Positions 17,802-26,828 of a stretch of DNA of 64,000 nt are shown here, in pieces. Below the pieces are notes generated by a model that was not told where the DNA came from, ran no database searches, and saw nothing but the letters and a program-made list of their open reading frames with translations. Source of the DNA: Methylomonas methanica MC09 (GTDB lineage: Bacteria; Pseudomonadota; Gammaproteobacteria; Methylococcales; Methylomonadaceae); assembly GCF_000214665.1 (NCBI RefSeq), contig NC_015572.1, positions 4,402,001 to 4,466,000 on the forward strand. The letters are read 5' to 3'. A program made the translations under genes and the position numbers. Position 1 is the first letter of the stretch. Each line of letters starts with the position of its first letter.

Positions 17802-17928
17802 TTTAAATAAGCGGCCGTTCCCACCCAACACGACTTACCAACGTAGGCCGGAATACGCGCACTAAGCTTTTTACAACTATGTTAACACCTGAATCCGGCA
17901 AAACGGCCTTGCCCGGCCTAAGCAAAAT

Positions 17929-19353
17929 TTAGGGAATCAACACCCGAATCTCCGGAAAAAGCTCCGCCAAAGCCTGCTGCAACGCCTTTTTAGCCGTATC
18001 ATCGCCATGTATCAAACGAATTTCGTCGGGCTTTTTCCGCATTCCCTTAACGAAGCGTAGCAAAGAATTCTTGTCTGCATGTGCGGAATAGCCGCTCAAG
18101 GCATAAACGCCGGCCTTAATCGTATAACGCCGCCCGTCCAGTTCCACATACCCGTGTTTAGGTCCGAATTGTTGAATATCCCGGCCCGGCGTCCCCGCCG
18201 CCTGATAACCTACCAGTAAAATGTCGGTACGCTGATCTTCTATCAAGGCCTTTAAATAATTGACGATACGCCCGCCGGCGCACATGCCGCCGGCAGCGAT
18301 TACGATACAAGGCTTGGCGGTTTTTTGCAGATAAGATACGGCAGCCAAGTGATCATGATGGTTGTTAACGGTAGTGAGTTGCTCGAATGCCAAAGGATGT
18401 CTGCCGGCGCGCACACGTGCCTTGGCTTCCGCATCCCAGTAAGGCTTAAGCTGTTTATAGACTTCGGTAAAACGGCTGGCCAGCGGCGAGTCGACGATGA
18501 TTTCCATGTCCTGCCACAATAAGCCTTTGGCTACCGCTTCGGTTTTGTGCCTGTGAATAATATCTTCCAATTCGTAGAGCAGTTCCTGGGTGCGGCCAAT
18601 GCTGAAAGCCGGAATCAAGATCACCCCGCTGTTTTGCAGGCAACGGCCTATCAGTGCCTGCAAACGGGCCTGCCGCTGTTTGCGATTCTCGTGCAATCGA
18701 TCGCCATAGGTGCTTTCCAATACCAGCACATCGGCGCGGTACGGCGATTTCGGTGCCGGCAACAGCGGGGTAAACGGGCCGCCCAAGTCGCCGGAAAAGA
18801 CGATGCGTTGTTTTTGTTTGCCCGCCGCCACATCGCACTCGATATACGCCGAACCCAGAATATGCCCGGCCGGATTGAATTTGACCTGTAACGCACTGCC
18901 GGCATCTTGCGCCAACGGCACGACCCGCCACTGCGCATAAGGCACTGCAACGATACGGCCATTGATCAATTCGATAAAGGGCTCGATCAAATGCCGGTCT
19001 TTGCTGATGCCCACTGCCATCGCGTCTTCCAATACCAGCGGCAACAGGTGCGCGGTCGGCTCGGAACAAAAAATCGGCCCGCGAAACCCGGCCGCCACCA
19101 GGTACGGAATCCGCCCGACATGGTCGATATGACAATGCGTCACCAACAACGCCCGCACCTTGTCCACCGCAAAGTCTATAGCCAATTGGTTTGCCCCCGC
19201 CCCTGCACCGGACACTTCCGCGCCCTGAAACAAACCGCAATCGATCAATACCGAGTTGTCCGCATCGATCATCAGCTCATGACAGGAGCCGGTGACACCA
19301 TCCACGGCGCCGTGGTGTTCGATAGCGGAATAAGCGGTTTGGGGGATTGGCAT
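17929..19353 (-). CDS. MBL-fold beta-CASP metallo-hydrolase (RNA-processing type)
   Basis: A 474-aa protein of the CPSF/YSH1-like group, zinc-dependent nucleases or RNA-processing enzymes in the cytoplasm. The metallo-beta-lactamase core shows THCHIDHVGRIPYL (HxHxDH) and GDLGGP. The beta-CASP insert follows (LIPAFSIGRTQELLYEL, IVDSPLASRFTEVY), and the C-terminal RMMBL part contains SGYSAHADKNSLLRFV and IRLIHGD. All metal ligands appear present. It is followed on the same strand by the pse operon but separated from it by 159 bp, so it is probably unrelated to that pathway. Confidence 0.9.
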   Translation of the reverse strand: MPIPQTAYSAIEHHGAVDGVTGSCHELMIDADNSVLIDCGLFQGAEVSGAGAGANQLAIDFAVDKVRALLVTHCHIDHVGRIPYLVAAGFRGPIFCSEPTAHLLPLVLEDAMAVGISKDRHLIEPFIELINGRIVAVPYAQWRVVPLAQDAGSALQVKFNPAGHILGSAYIECDVAAGKQKQRIVFSGDLGGPFTPLLPAPKSPYRADVLVLESTYGDRLHENRKQRQARLQALIGRCLQNSGVILIPAFSIGRTQELLYELEDIIHRHKTEAVAKGLLWQDMEIIVDSPLASRFTEVYKQLKPYWDAEAKARVRAGRHPLAFEQLTTVNNHHDHLAAVSYLQKTAKPCIVIAAGGMCAGGRIVNYLKALIEDQRTDILLVGYQAAGTPGRDIQQFGPKHGYVELDGRRYTIKAGVYALSGYSAHADKNSLLRFVKGMRKKPDEIRLIHGDDTAKKALQQALAELFPEIRVLIP

Positions 19354-19534
19354 GAGTATACTTGGCCTTAATTCGGTTGGATAAGCATAGACCGGATTCG
19401 AATTCTGGCGGCGCTGCGCTGCAATTTACACATTACCACTCGCGGCGCGGAAACTTGGAGACAGCTGATTTCATTGCCTAGTACTGAGTTATCAAGGATG
19501 ATATACAAAAACCGCTTAATAACTTGGGTGTGTC

Positions 19535-20173
19535 GTGAAGCTTATCGTCACTATTATTTCATTGTTCATGCTAACCCAGCCAGCAGCTGCGGCTGAGGAT
19601 ATAAATAACCTTATTCGACAAGCCGAGGCTGGAAATGCAGATGCACAGTTCCAACTAGTCAAAGCGTATGGGCAGGGTATTGGTGTTTCCAAAGACTCCA
19701 ACAAGGCAAAGCATTGGTTTTCCAAAGCGGCCGAAAATGGCCACGCCGAAGCCGAATACTGGACTGGTTACAACTACTTTTATGGCCAGAATATCGAGAA
19801 AAATCTTGGCAAGGCCTTGGAATGGTATGAACGATCAGCCAACAAAGGATATGGCCCGGCACAGTTCATGACCGGATACATTTATCAAATGGGGCATTTA
19901 TTGGGAGAAAGCATTCGTCCCAATCTTGCCAAAGCTATAAATTGGTATCAATTAGCCGTTGCAAAAGGTGAAATGGGGGCTCAATTTCACTTCGGTTGCT
20001 TCAAATACTTTGGAATCGGCGTGGACAAAAACGTTGTCACGGCGGATTCACTCATTCAGAAGGCTGCGGCAAATGGTCAAAGAGGCGCCCAACAATTCTT
20101 AAAGAGCAAGGGGGAAGTTGGTGAAAAGGGTCTTCTGCAAATCTGCGACATTTATCCAAATATCTACCCCTAA
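19535..20173 (+). CDS. Secreted Sel1-repeat (TPR-like) protein, probable gene cassette
   Basis: A 212-aa protein with a signal peptide (LIVTIISLFMLTQPAAAAED) followed by tandem Sel1-like repeats of about 36 residues. Successive units read NADAQFQLVKAYGQGIGVSK, HAEAEYWTGYNYFYGQNIEK, YGPAQFMTGYIYQMGHLLGE and EMGAQFHFGCFKYFGIGVDK. Sel1 repeats form helical protein-binding solenoids; no enzymatic role is implied. The start is a GTG. The stop codon TAA is the first part of an attC-like recombination site, as in integron cassettes, which suggests the gene arrived as a cassette. Confidence 0.85.
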   Translation: MKLIVTIISLFMLTQPAAAAEDINNLIRQAEAGNADAQFQLVKAYGQGIGVSKDSNKAKHWFSKAAENGHAEAEYWTGYNYFYGQNIEKNLGKALEWYERSANKGYGPAQFMTGYIYQMGHLLGESIRPNLAKAINWYQLAVAKGEMGAQFHFGCFKYFGIGVDKNVVTADSLIQKAAANGQRGAQQFLKSKGEVGEKGLLQICDIYPNIYP

Positions 20174-20245
20174 CACTACGCTCAACATGGACACCCTCCA
20201 GCAAGCTTCGCTTGCTGGAGGGCACCGGTTAGCTCGACGTTATAT
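20168..20245 (+). other. attC-like recombination site after the Sel1 gene
   Basis: The site has the architecture of an integron attC. A TAAC core (R'') at 20171-20174 overlaps the stop codon, then GCTCAAC (L'') lies at 20180-20186, a perfect 13-bp hairpin (20194-20206 with 20210-20222, loop TTC), GTTAGC (L') at 20228-20233, and GTTATAT (R') at 20239-20245. L' pairs with L'' except for one extra C, the extrahelical base typical of attC. No integrase gene is in the window. Confidence 0.7.
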
Positions 20246-20258
20246 TTGAGAAATCTAC

Positions 20259-20969
20259 ATGGCAAAATCAACTATTGATGAGCAAATAGAAAAGTGGAAA
20301 AAGACCCGAGAAAAAGGGCGAAAAAGTTATGTAATTAAAAGCTGGGTAATACCATTTGGTTTTATCCTTCCAGTTATAACGGTTTTTTCCTCAACCAAAG
20401 GCATCCCAATAAAACATTGGGGAATTTTTGTTGCTGTCTTCGAGCCATTATTAATTGGCTTCACTGTTTTCGCCGGGTTTTCTTCCTGGAAGTATTGGGA
20501 AAAAAGGTATGAAAGGTGGGTTAACGAAAAAAAAGGTGGTCCAACAAATCTTCCAGGAACAAGGCTACCATTTGAAAAACACGCCCAGCTTATCGTGGGA
20601 ATTTACAGCATTCCTGTTTTTGTATTAAATTTATTGGTATTTTTTGTTGCAGTATTCGTAGGTAGAAATATTGAAGCAATCCAACCATACTTTGCTGTTT
20701 ACTCTATTACGTTTTTTATTGTCTTCATAATTTCTTTTTTGCCAATTCTAAACGTCATGGTCTTTGTTAAAAATCCAATTTGCGGTCATGGCATTTTAAG
20801 CAACCCTGACCACCTTCACCGCCATCCAGAGGCCGAAGGAAATTACTGGACAAATGCATTTAAAATCATGAAAAAACAGCCTTTCATGTGTCTTGATTGT
20901 GCCGACATATACGTTATTGAGAAAACTGGCCAACTTGTAGAAATAATAAAGAATGACAACAAAATATAA
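20259..20969 (+). CDS. AT-rich polytopic membrane protein of unknown function
   Basis: A 236-aa protein with a charged N-terminus and about four membrane segments (around residues 27-43, 50-70, 110-135 and 142-167). A cytoplasmic C-terminal tail contains paired cysteines (NPICGHGI and MCLDCADI), possibly a metal-binding knuckle. I do not recognise the family. Codon use is visibly more AT-rich than in neighbouring core genes. It begins 13 bp after the attC-like site, and its own stop TAA is followed by sequence resembling the left half of another attC, so it may be the second cassette of a small array. Confidence 0.75.
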   Translation: MAKSTIDEQIEKWKKTREKGRKSYVIKSWVIPFGFILPVITVFSSTKGIPIKHWGIFVAVFEPLLIGFTVFAGFSSWKYWEKRYERWVNEKKGGPTNLPGTRLPFEKHAQLIVGIYSIPVFVLNLLVFFVAVFVGRNIEAIQPYFAVYSITFFIVFIISFLPILNVMVFVKNPICGHGILSNPDHLHRHPEAEGNYWTNAFKIMKKQPFMCLDCADIYVIEKTGQLVEIIKNDNKI

Positions 20970-20998
20970 CAATTGCATAAACGCAAACTGGAAAAACG
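20967..20998 (+). other. Possible half attC site
   Basis: TAACAATTGCATAAACGC overlaps the stop codon of the preceding gene and looks like the left end (R'' and L'') of an attC. The matching right half with GTTRRRY is not seen downstream, so it would be a decayed or truncated site. Weak evidence on its own. Confidence 0.3.
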
Positions 20999-21132
20999 CT
21001 GGCGACGCAGACCTTACCCATCGTAATTTGACAGTTCGTTCGCCTAATCCGGGGCACGGGCGAATGGCATATCCGTATCTCCGAATCCGAACCGCGTAGT
21101 CCTACGCATACAGCCGCAAATCAACCCAACCC

Positions 21133-23916
21133 TCAAATCAACCGCAAACCCGGCGGCAAGGCTTCGCCGAACACCTGTTTCTCCTGGCTCTCGTCCAGTT
21201 GCTTATATTCGGCGACCATCTCCTGCCAGGAGGCGGCGGCCTTAGCTTGTTTGAGCTTATCCAGCACCTTTAGCCGCAAGTCGTCGTCGATGTCGCGGGC
21301 CCTGTCGTCGCAGCGCCGCGCCAGCAGGGTGGCGGCGAAGCCGGCCTGCGGCTGTTTCTTCCAGTCCGCTTTCAGCAGCTGCGCCAGCCACTCCGCCGCG
21401 ATAGGCGGGGCGATGACGTCGTGGTTGTTGCCGTGGAACAAAATCCGCCCGCCGATTCGGCCCAACGCCCACCAACTGGACTCCGGCTCGCCGGCTTTTT
21501 CCAGGCGTTTCAGCAACCAACCGCCCAGCTGAATTTTGTCGGCCACCGGCAAACGCTCCAGCGCTGCGGCCAGCCGCACCATGTCTTCGTAACCGCGCAT
21601 CGCCAATTGCTTGGCCACCCCGGCCTGACGGGCTGCGGCCGGATTGATGAATTTGGCGATATCTTTAAAAACACGTTGCTGGGCTTCGGCATTCAAACCG
21701 CCGGCCACCCGCCGCCACAGCGTCCACCATTCGGTCCAGTTCTGTTTTTCGTTGACGAACTGCAGGCCTTCCGGATACAGCTTCCACAGCTGTTCGGCTC
21801 GCCAATCGTCCAGCGGATAGCCGAAACCGGGCCGCAGGCAAAAGCCGCTCAAACTCAGCCACAGGCGTTCGTGCTGCTCGCTGCGACGACGGTATTTACC
21901 GCCTTCCAGCAGTGCGCCGAATAATTCCCGCAATAGCGGCGTTTGCCAATCGCCACGCGGCGCGGCCAGGATTTTTTCCAAATCGACGCGCAGGGTTTTA
22001 ACCGCCTGCGGGTCGATTTGCTTGGATTTGGCGCCGAACACCGCCTGAATTTTCTCCAGAGCCTGCGGCAATTGACTGGGTAATTCCGCTCTGACGCTAA
22101 GCTGGGCTTTTTTACGGATTTGAAATTCCACATCCCAGCGCTGGCTGGCATCATCGACCGCCACGCATTGCAATTGCAGGGTACCGACTTCGGTATAGGT
22201 TGCCAGCAATTGCACGATGACTTCGGCTTTCTGCTCGCCTTCAAAAGCCACCGCCAGCGGCGGCAGGCTGTGAAAGCGCTCGTCGTCCATGTCCACCAAG
22301 GCACCGGGCGGATAATCGCCGTCGCCGCTGCTGGACATCAAATGAAAGCGCACCGGCTGGCCGACCCGCAGGGCAAACTGCCGGTCGTTCAGTAAAATCT
22401 CGTGGCCTTCTTCGCTGCCCTTGGGCAGGATGCATACGCCTTGTTTGCTATGCTGTTGGCCGCTGTCGATTTGCAGGAAATAACTGCGCGCCGCTCCGCC
22501 GGCGATTTTGAGCTTCTTCTCCTGCCGGGCCATAGCGTAACCGACCGCGCCGTAGGCCACCGCCAGCTCCGGATGGCGATTGTCTAAAAGCCGTGGCGCA
22601 TGGCCGTTACGCCAGCCGCTCAACAACGCCGTCACGCGTTGCACCAAAGCTTGGCTGCGAAACACCCCGCCGTTCAACAGCAAGGCATCCGGCACGCCGC
22701 TTTCGCCATTCAATGCCGCCCGGGCGGAGGCGGCATGCAATTGCAAAAAAGCGGCGATATGCTTGCTGATTGCAGGCTCCGCCGCGTAGGGCAAGCCGAA
22801 CTCCACCACCCCGCTGCGTTTTTTGTCCGGTAAATCGTTTAAGTCCGATAGCGGCAAAAAACCGTCCAAAGCAATTTGTCTGACTTCTTCCCGGCTCAAC
22901 TGCGTGCTTTTGCTGCCGCCGATCAGTTTGGAGCCGCCGCCCAGCAAGGTCACCGGCATCTGTTCCGGGGCGTCGTCCGCCAGCAGGCGTTCCTTGGCAA
23001 TGCGGCATTGTTCCAATAATTGCGACAAATCCGCCGTGGAGAGTTTTTTGTCCCCTACCCGCAAGCGACTTTCCGCCAAATGCGCCAAGGCCAAGTCGAT
23101 ATTATCGCCGCCCAGCATCAGATGATCGCCGACCGCTATGCGGGTCAATTGCGGTTCGCCGGCACCGTATTCGACTTTAATCAGCGTCAAATCCGTGGTG
23201 CCGCCGCCGACATCGCACACCAACAGCAGGCGGCTGCCCGCCAAACTATCGGCAACGCTGCCGGCATGCCGGCGCAGCCAGTCGTAACAGACCGCCTGCG
23301 GCTCCTCCAACAACCTGACACCGGACAAGCCTGCCATTTTGGCTGCTTCCACGGTTAAGGAGCGGGCCGATTCGTCGAAGGAGGCCGGCACGGTAATCAC
23401 CACTTGCTGCTGTTGCAGCGGCGCGTCCGGGAAACGCTGTTCCCACACCGTGCGCACGTGTTTTAGATAACTGGCGCTGGCTTCCAACGGAGACACCTTG
23501 AATACCGAGTCGTCGCTGCCCCACGGCAGAATCGCCGCAGTGTGATCAACGGCAGTATGCGACAACCAGCTTTTGGCGCTGGTCACCAGCCGGCCTTGCG
23601 ATTTGGCGCCCAATACCCGCGCCGCTTCGCCCAATACCGCGCTGTCTTTCGCGGATAAGAAACCGGCATCGGCGCTTAACTCGCCTTCGGCCGGGTGATA
23701 GCGTACCGACGGCAACAAGGGCCGGTTTGCCACTTCTCCCGGAGCAATCAATTGCGGAATGTCGAATAGATGAATGCGTTTTTCTACATCATCGACAGCG
23801 GCATAAGCCACCACCGTATGAGTGGTACCCAGGTCTATGCCAACCCAGTAATGCGAAGTTTGTTTGTTCACGATTGATATTGTTAAGTTCTGCAAATTTA
23901 TGTCATTGGACAACAT
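21133..23916 (-). CDS. Large Hsp70 family protein with C-terminal extension
   Basis: A 927-aa protein whose first ~450 residues are an Hsp70/actin-type ATPase: phosphate 1 loop WVGIDLGTTHTVVAYA, phosphate 2 loop LLVCDVGGGTTDLTLI, TVPASFDESARSLT, and the adenosine region LLNGGVFRSQALVQRV. The peptide-binding part is poorly conserved and is followed by a long helical C-terminal extension (about 570-927) not present in DnaK (about 640 aa). It belongs to the large bacterial Hsp70-like proteins of unknown client. No ribosome site decides between the start at 23916 and a GTG at 23871. No dnaJ or grpE neighbour is present. Confidence 0.85.
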   Translation of the reverse strand: MLSNDINLQNLTISIVNKQTSHYWVGIDLGTTHTVVAYAAVDDVEKRIHLFDIPQLIAPGEVANRPLLPSVRYHPAEGELSADAGFLSAKDSAVLGEAARVLGAKSQGRLVTSAKSWLSHTAVDHTAAILPWGSDDSVFKVSPLEASASYLKHVRTVWEQRFPDAPLQQQQVVITVPASFDESARSLTVEAAKMAGLSGVRLLEEPQAVCYDWLRRHAGSVADSLAGSRLLLVCDVGGGTTDLTLIKVEYGAGEPQLTRIAVGDHLMLGGDNIDLALAHLAESRLRVGDKKLSTADLSQLLEQCRIAKERLLADDAPEQMPVTLLGGGSKLIGGSKSTQLSREEVRQIALDGFLPLSDLNDLPDKKRSGVVEFGLPYAAEPAISKHIAAFLQLHAASARAALNGESGVPDALLLNGGVFRSQALVQRVTALLSGWRNGHAPRLLDNRHPELAVAYGAVGYAMARQEKKLKIAGGAARSYFLQIDSGQQHSKQGVCILPKGSEEGHEILLNDRQFALRVGQPVRFHLMSSSGDGDYPPGALVDMDDERFHSLPPLAVAFEGEQKAEVIVQLLATYTEVGTLQLQCVAVDDASQRWDVEFQIRKKAQLSVRAELPSQLPQALEKIQAVFGAKSKQIDPQAVKTLRVDLEKILAAPRGDWQTPLLRELFGALLEGGKYRRRSEQHERLWLSLSGFCLRPGFGYPLDDWRAEQLWKLYPEGLQFVNEKQNWTEWWTLWRRVAGGLNAEAQQRVFKDIAKFINPAAARQAGVAKQLAMRGYEDMVRLAAALERLPVADKIQLGGWLLKRLEKAGEPESSWWALGRIGGRILFHGNNHDVIAPPIAAEWLAQLLKADWKKQPQAGFAATLLARRCDDRARDIDDDLRLKVLDKLKQAKAAASWQEMVAEYKQLDESQEKQVFGEALPPGLRLI

Positions 23917-24215
23917 TGTAAGCCCAAATAAACAACCAAGGATTTTACAACTTTTTATCGGCGCTAAAGACGGCTTTACAAGCTGTAATGCTTATAGGCT
24001 GGTTCTGTTTTCAAACTTTTATAATCATTCGCCTTCAAAATTTTAAAAAAACCTATACGCTTAACACATGTAGCGTAGTATCCCGCTAGACGAGTCAACG
24101 ATCGGAAAAAGTCTTACCGCTATTTCTGCTCCGCTTTCGCCAAAGCAGAAGACCTGAGAAAGCAGGCCGGCTTCCTCCGGTTTCAGGCGTTCTGTTACAT
24201 CCCATGGAGTTTCCT
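23917..24215. other. Leader and intergenic region with strong potential hairpins
   Basis: The last ~90 bases before the PEP-CTERM gene can fold. TTCTGCT (24124-24130) pairs with AGCAGAA (24144-24150); a competing GCTTT/AAAGC pair lies within it (24133-24137, 24142-24146). A second element pairs CCTGA (24153-24157) with TCAGG (24183-24187) around a CCGG hairpin. This suggests a structured 5' leader, but it matches no riboswitch class that I can name. Confidence 0.35.
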
Positions 24216-25124
24216 ATGAATTTGCTCAAAACAACAGGTTTTACACTACTGGCATATGCGTTATGCACGCAATCCGCATTTGCTATTGCCGAAACCGAAA
24301 ACAACGACGATTTCACTTCCCGAAATATCCTGGCTCCCGGCATTTTATCCGTAGAAGGCCAGCTGGCGCCGGGTGTCGACTTATCATCCTTACAACCTAA
24401 TTTTAGTTTCCAAACCGCCCTTACCCCTGACCAGGTTATCTCGCAGACCATTACCGGACAGGTTGTCAGTACCCCGTTTTTTGCCGCCATTGACAACAGC
24501 ACCAGCGGCGTCGACACCATTCTGGGTGTTTTTGACCAAACCAATACCTTAATTTCGCTAAATGACGACGGCAGCCCATTAGGTAACGGACTTGCCAGTG
24601 CCATTGGCGGACAAGTCAATAATGACGGCACGATCAAGCTGCAAGTTACCGGTTTTCCAAACGAAACATTTTCAACAGAGCCGGGTTCCCATTCTGAATC
24701 GGGCGCTTTCGACCTAAATGTTTATCTGGGAATCGGCTCGCTCGCGGATCTAGGATACGGCGATGTGGACTACTTCAGTTTTACCGGTTTAACCCCTGAC
24801 ACTGCATATAAAGCCGAAATCACCAGTGCCGAGTTTGATACCACGCTGGGTCTGTTCGATGCCAATGGAAACTTAATATTATCCGATGACGATGGCGGCC
24901 TAGGTTCTTTGTCGTCGCTAACGACCATGGTCGACTCAACCGGCACGATTAATTTGGCGGTTAGCGGTTTTGGTGATTTCGAATTTCTCTTCGGCTCGCA
25001 TATTCAATCCGGTCAGTATCAACTAACCCTGACTGCGGTTCCGTTACCGGCATCTGTTTGGTTTTTGGGTAGCGGACTTGCCGCATTGCTTGGCTTAAGC
25101 AAGCGAAAACGTCGCCAACCTTGA
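24216..25124 (+). CDS. Secreted PEP-CTERM-type protein with two pre-peptidase-like domains
   Basis: A 302-aa exported protein: signal peptide about 1-25 (LLAYALCTQSAFA), two pre-peptidase C-terminal-like repeats (ETENNDDFTSRN start, then DYFSFTGLTPDTAYKAEIT and FDTTLGLFDANGNLILSDDD), and a C-terminal sorting signal with VPLPASVW, a hydrophobic helix and the basic tail KRKRRQP. This VPLPA variant of PEP-CTERM is recognised by exosortases and directs proteins to the exopolysaccharide-associated surface. The ATG at 24216 is chosen because GGAG lies 6 nt upstream, rather than 24204. No exosortase gene is in the window. Confidence 0.87.
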   Translation: MNLLKTTGFTLLAYALCTQSAFAIAETENNDDFTSRNILAPGILSVEGQLAPGVDLSSLQPNFSFQTALTPDQVISQTITGQVVSTPFFAAIDNSTSGVDTILGVFDQTNTLISLNDDGSPLGNGLASAIGGQVNNDGTIKLQVTGFPNETFSTEPGSHSESGAFDLNVYLGIGSLADLGYGDVDYFSFTGLTPDTAYKAEITSAEFDTTLGLFDANGNLILSDDDGGLGSLSSLTTMVDSTGTINLAVSGFGDFEFLFGSHIQSGQYQLTLTAVPLPASVWFLGSGLAALLGLSKRKRRQP

Positions 25125-25127
25125 TCT

Positions 25128-25154
25128 GCCCGGCTAAATTTGACTGGACCGGGC
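25128..25154. terminator. Stem-loop between convergent genes
   Basis: GCCCGG and CCGGGC form a 6-bp GC stem around a 15-nt loop between the convergent PEP-CTERM gene and nirJ. There is no strong T-run on either strand, so function as a terminator is uncertain. Confidence 0.3.
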
Positions 25155-25171
25155 CGGGATGCGAATAACAC

Positions 25172-26347
25172 TTAAACCGGACTTGATACCGCCAGTCTGG
25201 CGCCAGCCGAATTCCCAATCTCCTCATCCGCCAAATAACACCCCGGGTCCTCGGCCCAAAAATCGCCGCTGATTTGGTGGGCGCGCACCCGGGTGTTGCC
25301 GTTGCAGATGGCTTGGTAACCGCAGCTTCCGCAGCGGCCTTTCAGCGGGCGTGGGCTGGCTTTTAGTCCTGCCATCAAGGGATCGGACACATCCCGCCAA
25401 ATTTCCGAAAACGGCCTTTGCCTGACATTCCCCAGGCCGTAGTGCCACCAAAAGGTGTCGGGATGCACGTTGCCGAGATTATCGATGTTGGCGACGTTGA
25501 CGCCGGAGGCGTTTCCGCCCCATTGCTGCAGTTTGGCCTGCATATGCTCGGCTTGTTCAGGAAAACGGCGTGTCACCCAATGCAAAAAATACACCGCATC
25601 GGCGTCGTTGTTGCCGGTCACCACTTCTCTGTGCAGCCCTTGCCGTTCCCATTGCAGGGACTTTTCGAACAGCTTGTCCATCACCTGCCGGGTCAATTGA
25701 AACGCCGCATCGTCCTTGCGGTTTTTGTTGCCGCGACCACCGTAATTCAGGTGCGACAGATAGAATTTGTCGATATCCTCGTCGTCCATCAACTGCAGCA
25801 AGGTATCGAAATCGTGGGCATTATCCTGCGTCAAAGTAAAACGCACCCCGGCTTTGATACCGTGTTCGCGACATAGCCGAATACCGGCCAGCGACGCGTC
25901 GAAAGAACCTTGTTTTTGCCGAAACTTGTCGTGTGCCTCGCGCATGCCGTCCAGGCTGACGCCGATGTATTGGTAATCGATGGCGGCAATATGCTCGATA
26001 TTGTTTTCGTTAATCAGCGTACCGTTGCTGGACAAAGCCACATAAAAACCCATGTCGCGAGCCCGTTGCGAGATAACAAAAATATCAGGGTGCAGCAAAG
26101 GCTCGCCGCCGGACAGAATCAGCACCGGGACCTTGAAGGCTTTCAAGTCGTCCATCACCGCGTAAATTTCCGGGGTGGTCAATTCTCCCGGGAAATCGAT
26201 GTCGGCAGAGGTGGTGTAGCAATGCTTGCAGGTCAGGTTGCAGCGGCGGATCAGATTCCAGATCACCACGGGCCCGGACGGTTTGCGCGCTGCGGTCAAG
26301 GGAGAAGGATGCAGCAATTCCCGCATGTATTGGCTAAGTCTGAACAT
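25172..26347 (-). CDS. nirJ: Heme d1 biosynthesis radical SAM protein NirJ
   Basis: NirJ removes the two propionate side chains of 12,18-didecarboxysiroheme to help form the oxo groups of heme d1. The 391-aa protein has the radical SAM cluster motif RRCNLTCKHCYTTSAD (CxxxCxxC), the GGEPLLHPD glycine motif, and a C-terminal SPASM-like cysteine set (GRCGSCGYQAICNGNTRVRA, then DPGCYL) for a second iron-sulfur cluster. It begins 1 bp after nirH and is the last gene of the heme d1 operon. Confidence 0.95.
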   Translation of the reverse strand: MFRLSQYMRELLHPSPLTAARKPSGPVVIWNLIRRCNLTCKHCYTTSADIDFPGELTTPEIYAVMDDLKAFKVPVLILSGGEPLLHPDIFVISQRARDMGFYVALSSNGTLINENNIEHIAAIDYQYIGVSLDGMREAHDKFRQKQGSFDASLAGIRLCREHGIKAGVRFTLTQDNAHDFDTLLQLMDDEDIDKFYLSHLNYGGRGNKNRKDDAAFQLTRQVMDKLFEKSLQWERQGLHREVVTGNNDADAVYFLHWVTRRFPEQAEHMQAKLQQWGGNASGVNVANIDNLGNVHPDTFWWHYGLGNVRQRPFSEIWRDVSDPLMAGLKASPRPLKGRCGSCGYQAICNGNTRVRAHQISGDFWAEDPGCYLADEEIGNSAGARLAVSSPV

Positions 26348-26348
26348 G

Positions 26349-26828
26349 TTATCCCGCTATCCTTAAACCGGTTTTTTTGAGTATTTTGGTGCTGTACAGC
26401 ACCGCTTGCCGACGAACGTCTTCACCCAGCAGCTCGGCGATCACGGCAATTTGCCGTTCGGCATCCTGTTCCGTTTTGGCGTGAACCATGGCAAACAAGT
26501 TATACGGCCAATCCGGTAAATGCCTGGGTCGCTGGTAGCAATGGCTGACGAAGGGTAATTCGGCGACACGTTGTCCCAGGCGGTGCACGTGCTCCTCCTC
26601 GACATCCCAAACCGTCATACCATTGTAGTGGTAACCGATTTTATAATGATTGGGCACGGCGGCAATCCGGCGAATCACGCCCTGTTGCTGCATCTTCGCC
26701 ATGCGCTGCATGACATCTTCAGCGGTCAGACCCAATTGCTCGGCAATGGCTTGGTAGGGCTCGGCCACCAGCGGCAAACCGGCCTGAGTGGCGTGGATGA
26801 TTTGTCTATCGATGTCGTCGAGTTGCAT
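26349..26828 (-). CDS. nirH: Siroheme decarboxylase subunit NirH
   Basis: One of the paired Lrp/AsnC-like proteins that decarboxylate siroheme to 12,18-didecarboxysiroheme. The 159-aa product has an N-terminal winged helix (DIDRQIIHATQAGLPLVAEP) and the AsnC-type C-terminal domain with GYHYNGMTVWDVEEE, HCYQRPRHLPDWPYNLFAMV, which holds the HCYxRP motif seen in the NirH/NirL type. The start at 26828 overlaps the nirG stop as TGATG. The longer frame upstream of it lies inside nirG and is not used. Confidence 0.93.
   Translation of the reverse strand: MQLDDIDRQIIHATQAGLPLVAEPYQAIAEQLGLTAEDVMQRMAKMQQQGVIRRIAAVPNHYKIGYHYNGMTVWDVEEEHVHRLGQRVAELPFVSHCYQRPRHLPDWPYNLFAMVHAKTEQDAERQIAVIAELLGEDVRRQAVLYSTKILKKTGLRIAG

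Noticed and set aside
18455..19240. 261-codon frame within the MBL-fold gene region
   Set aside because: Arg/Gly-rich out-of-frame reading of the metallo-hydrolase gene; no family resemblance.
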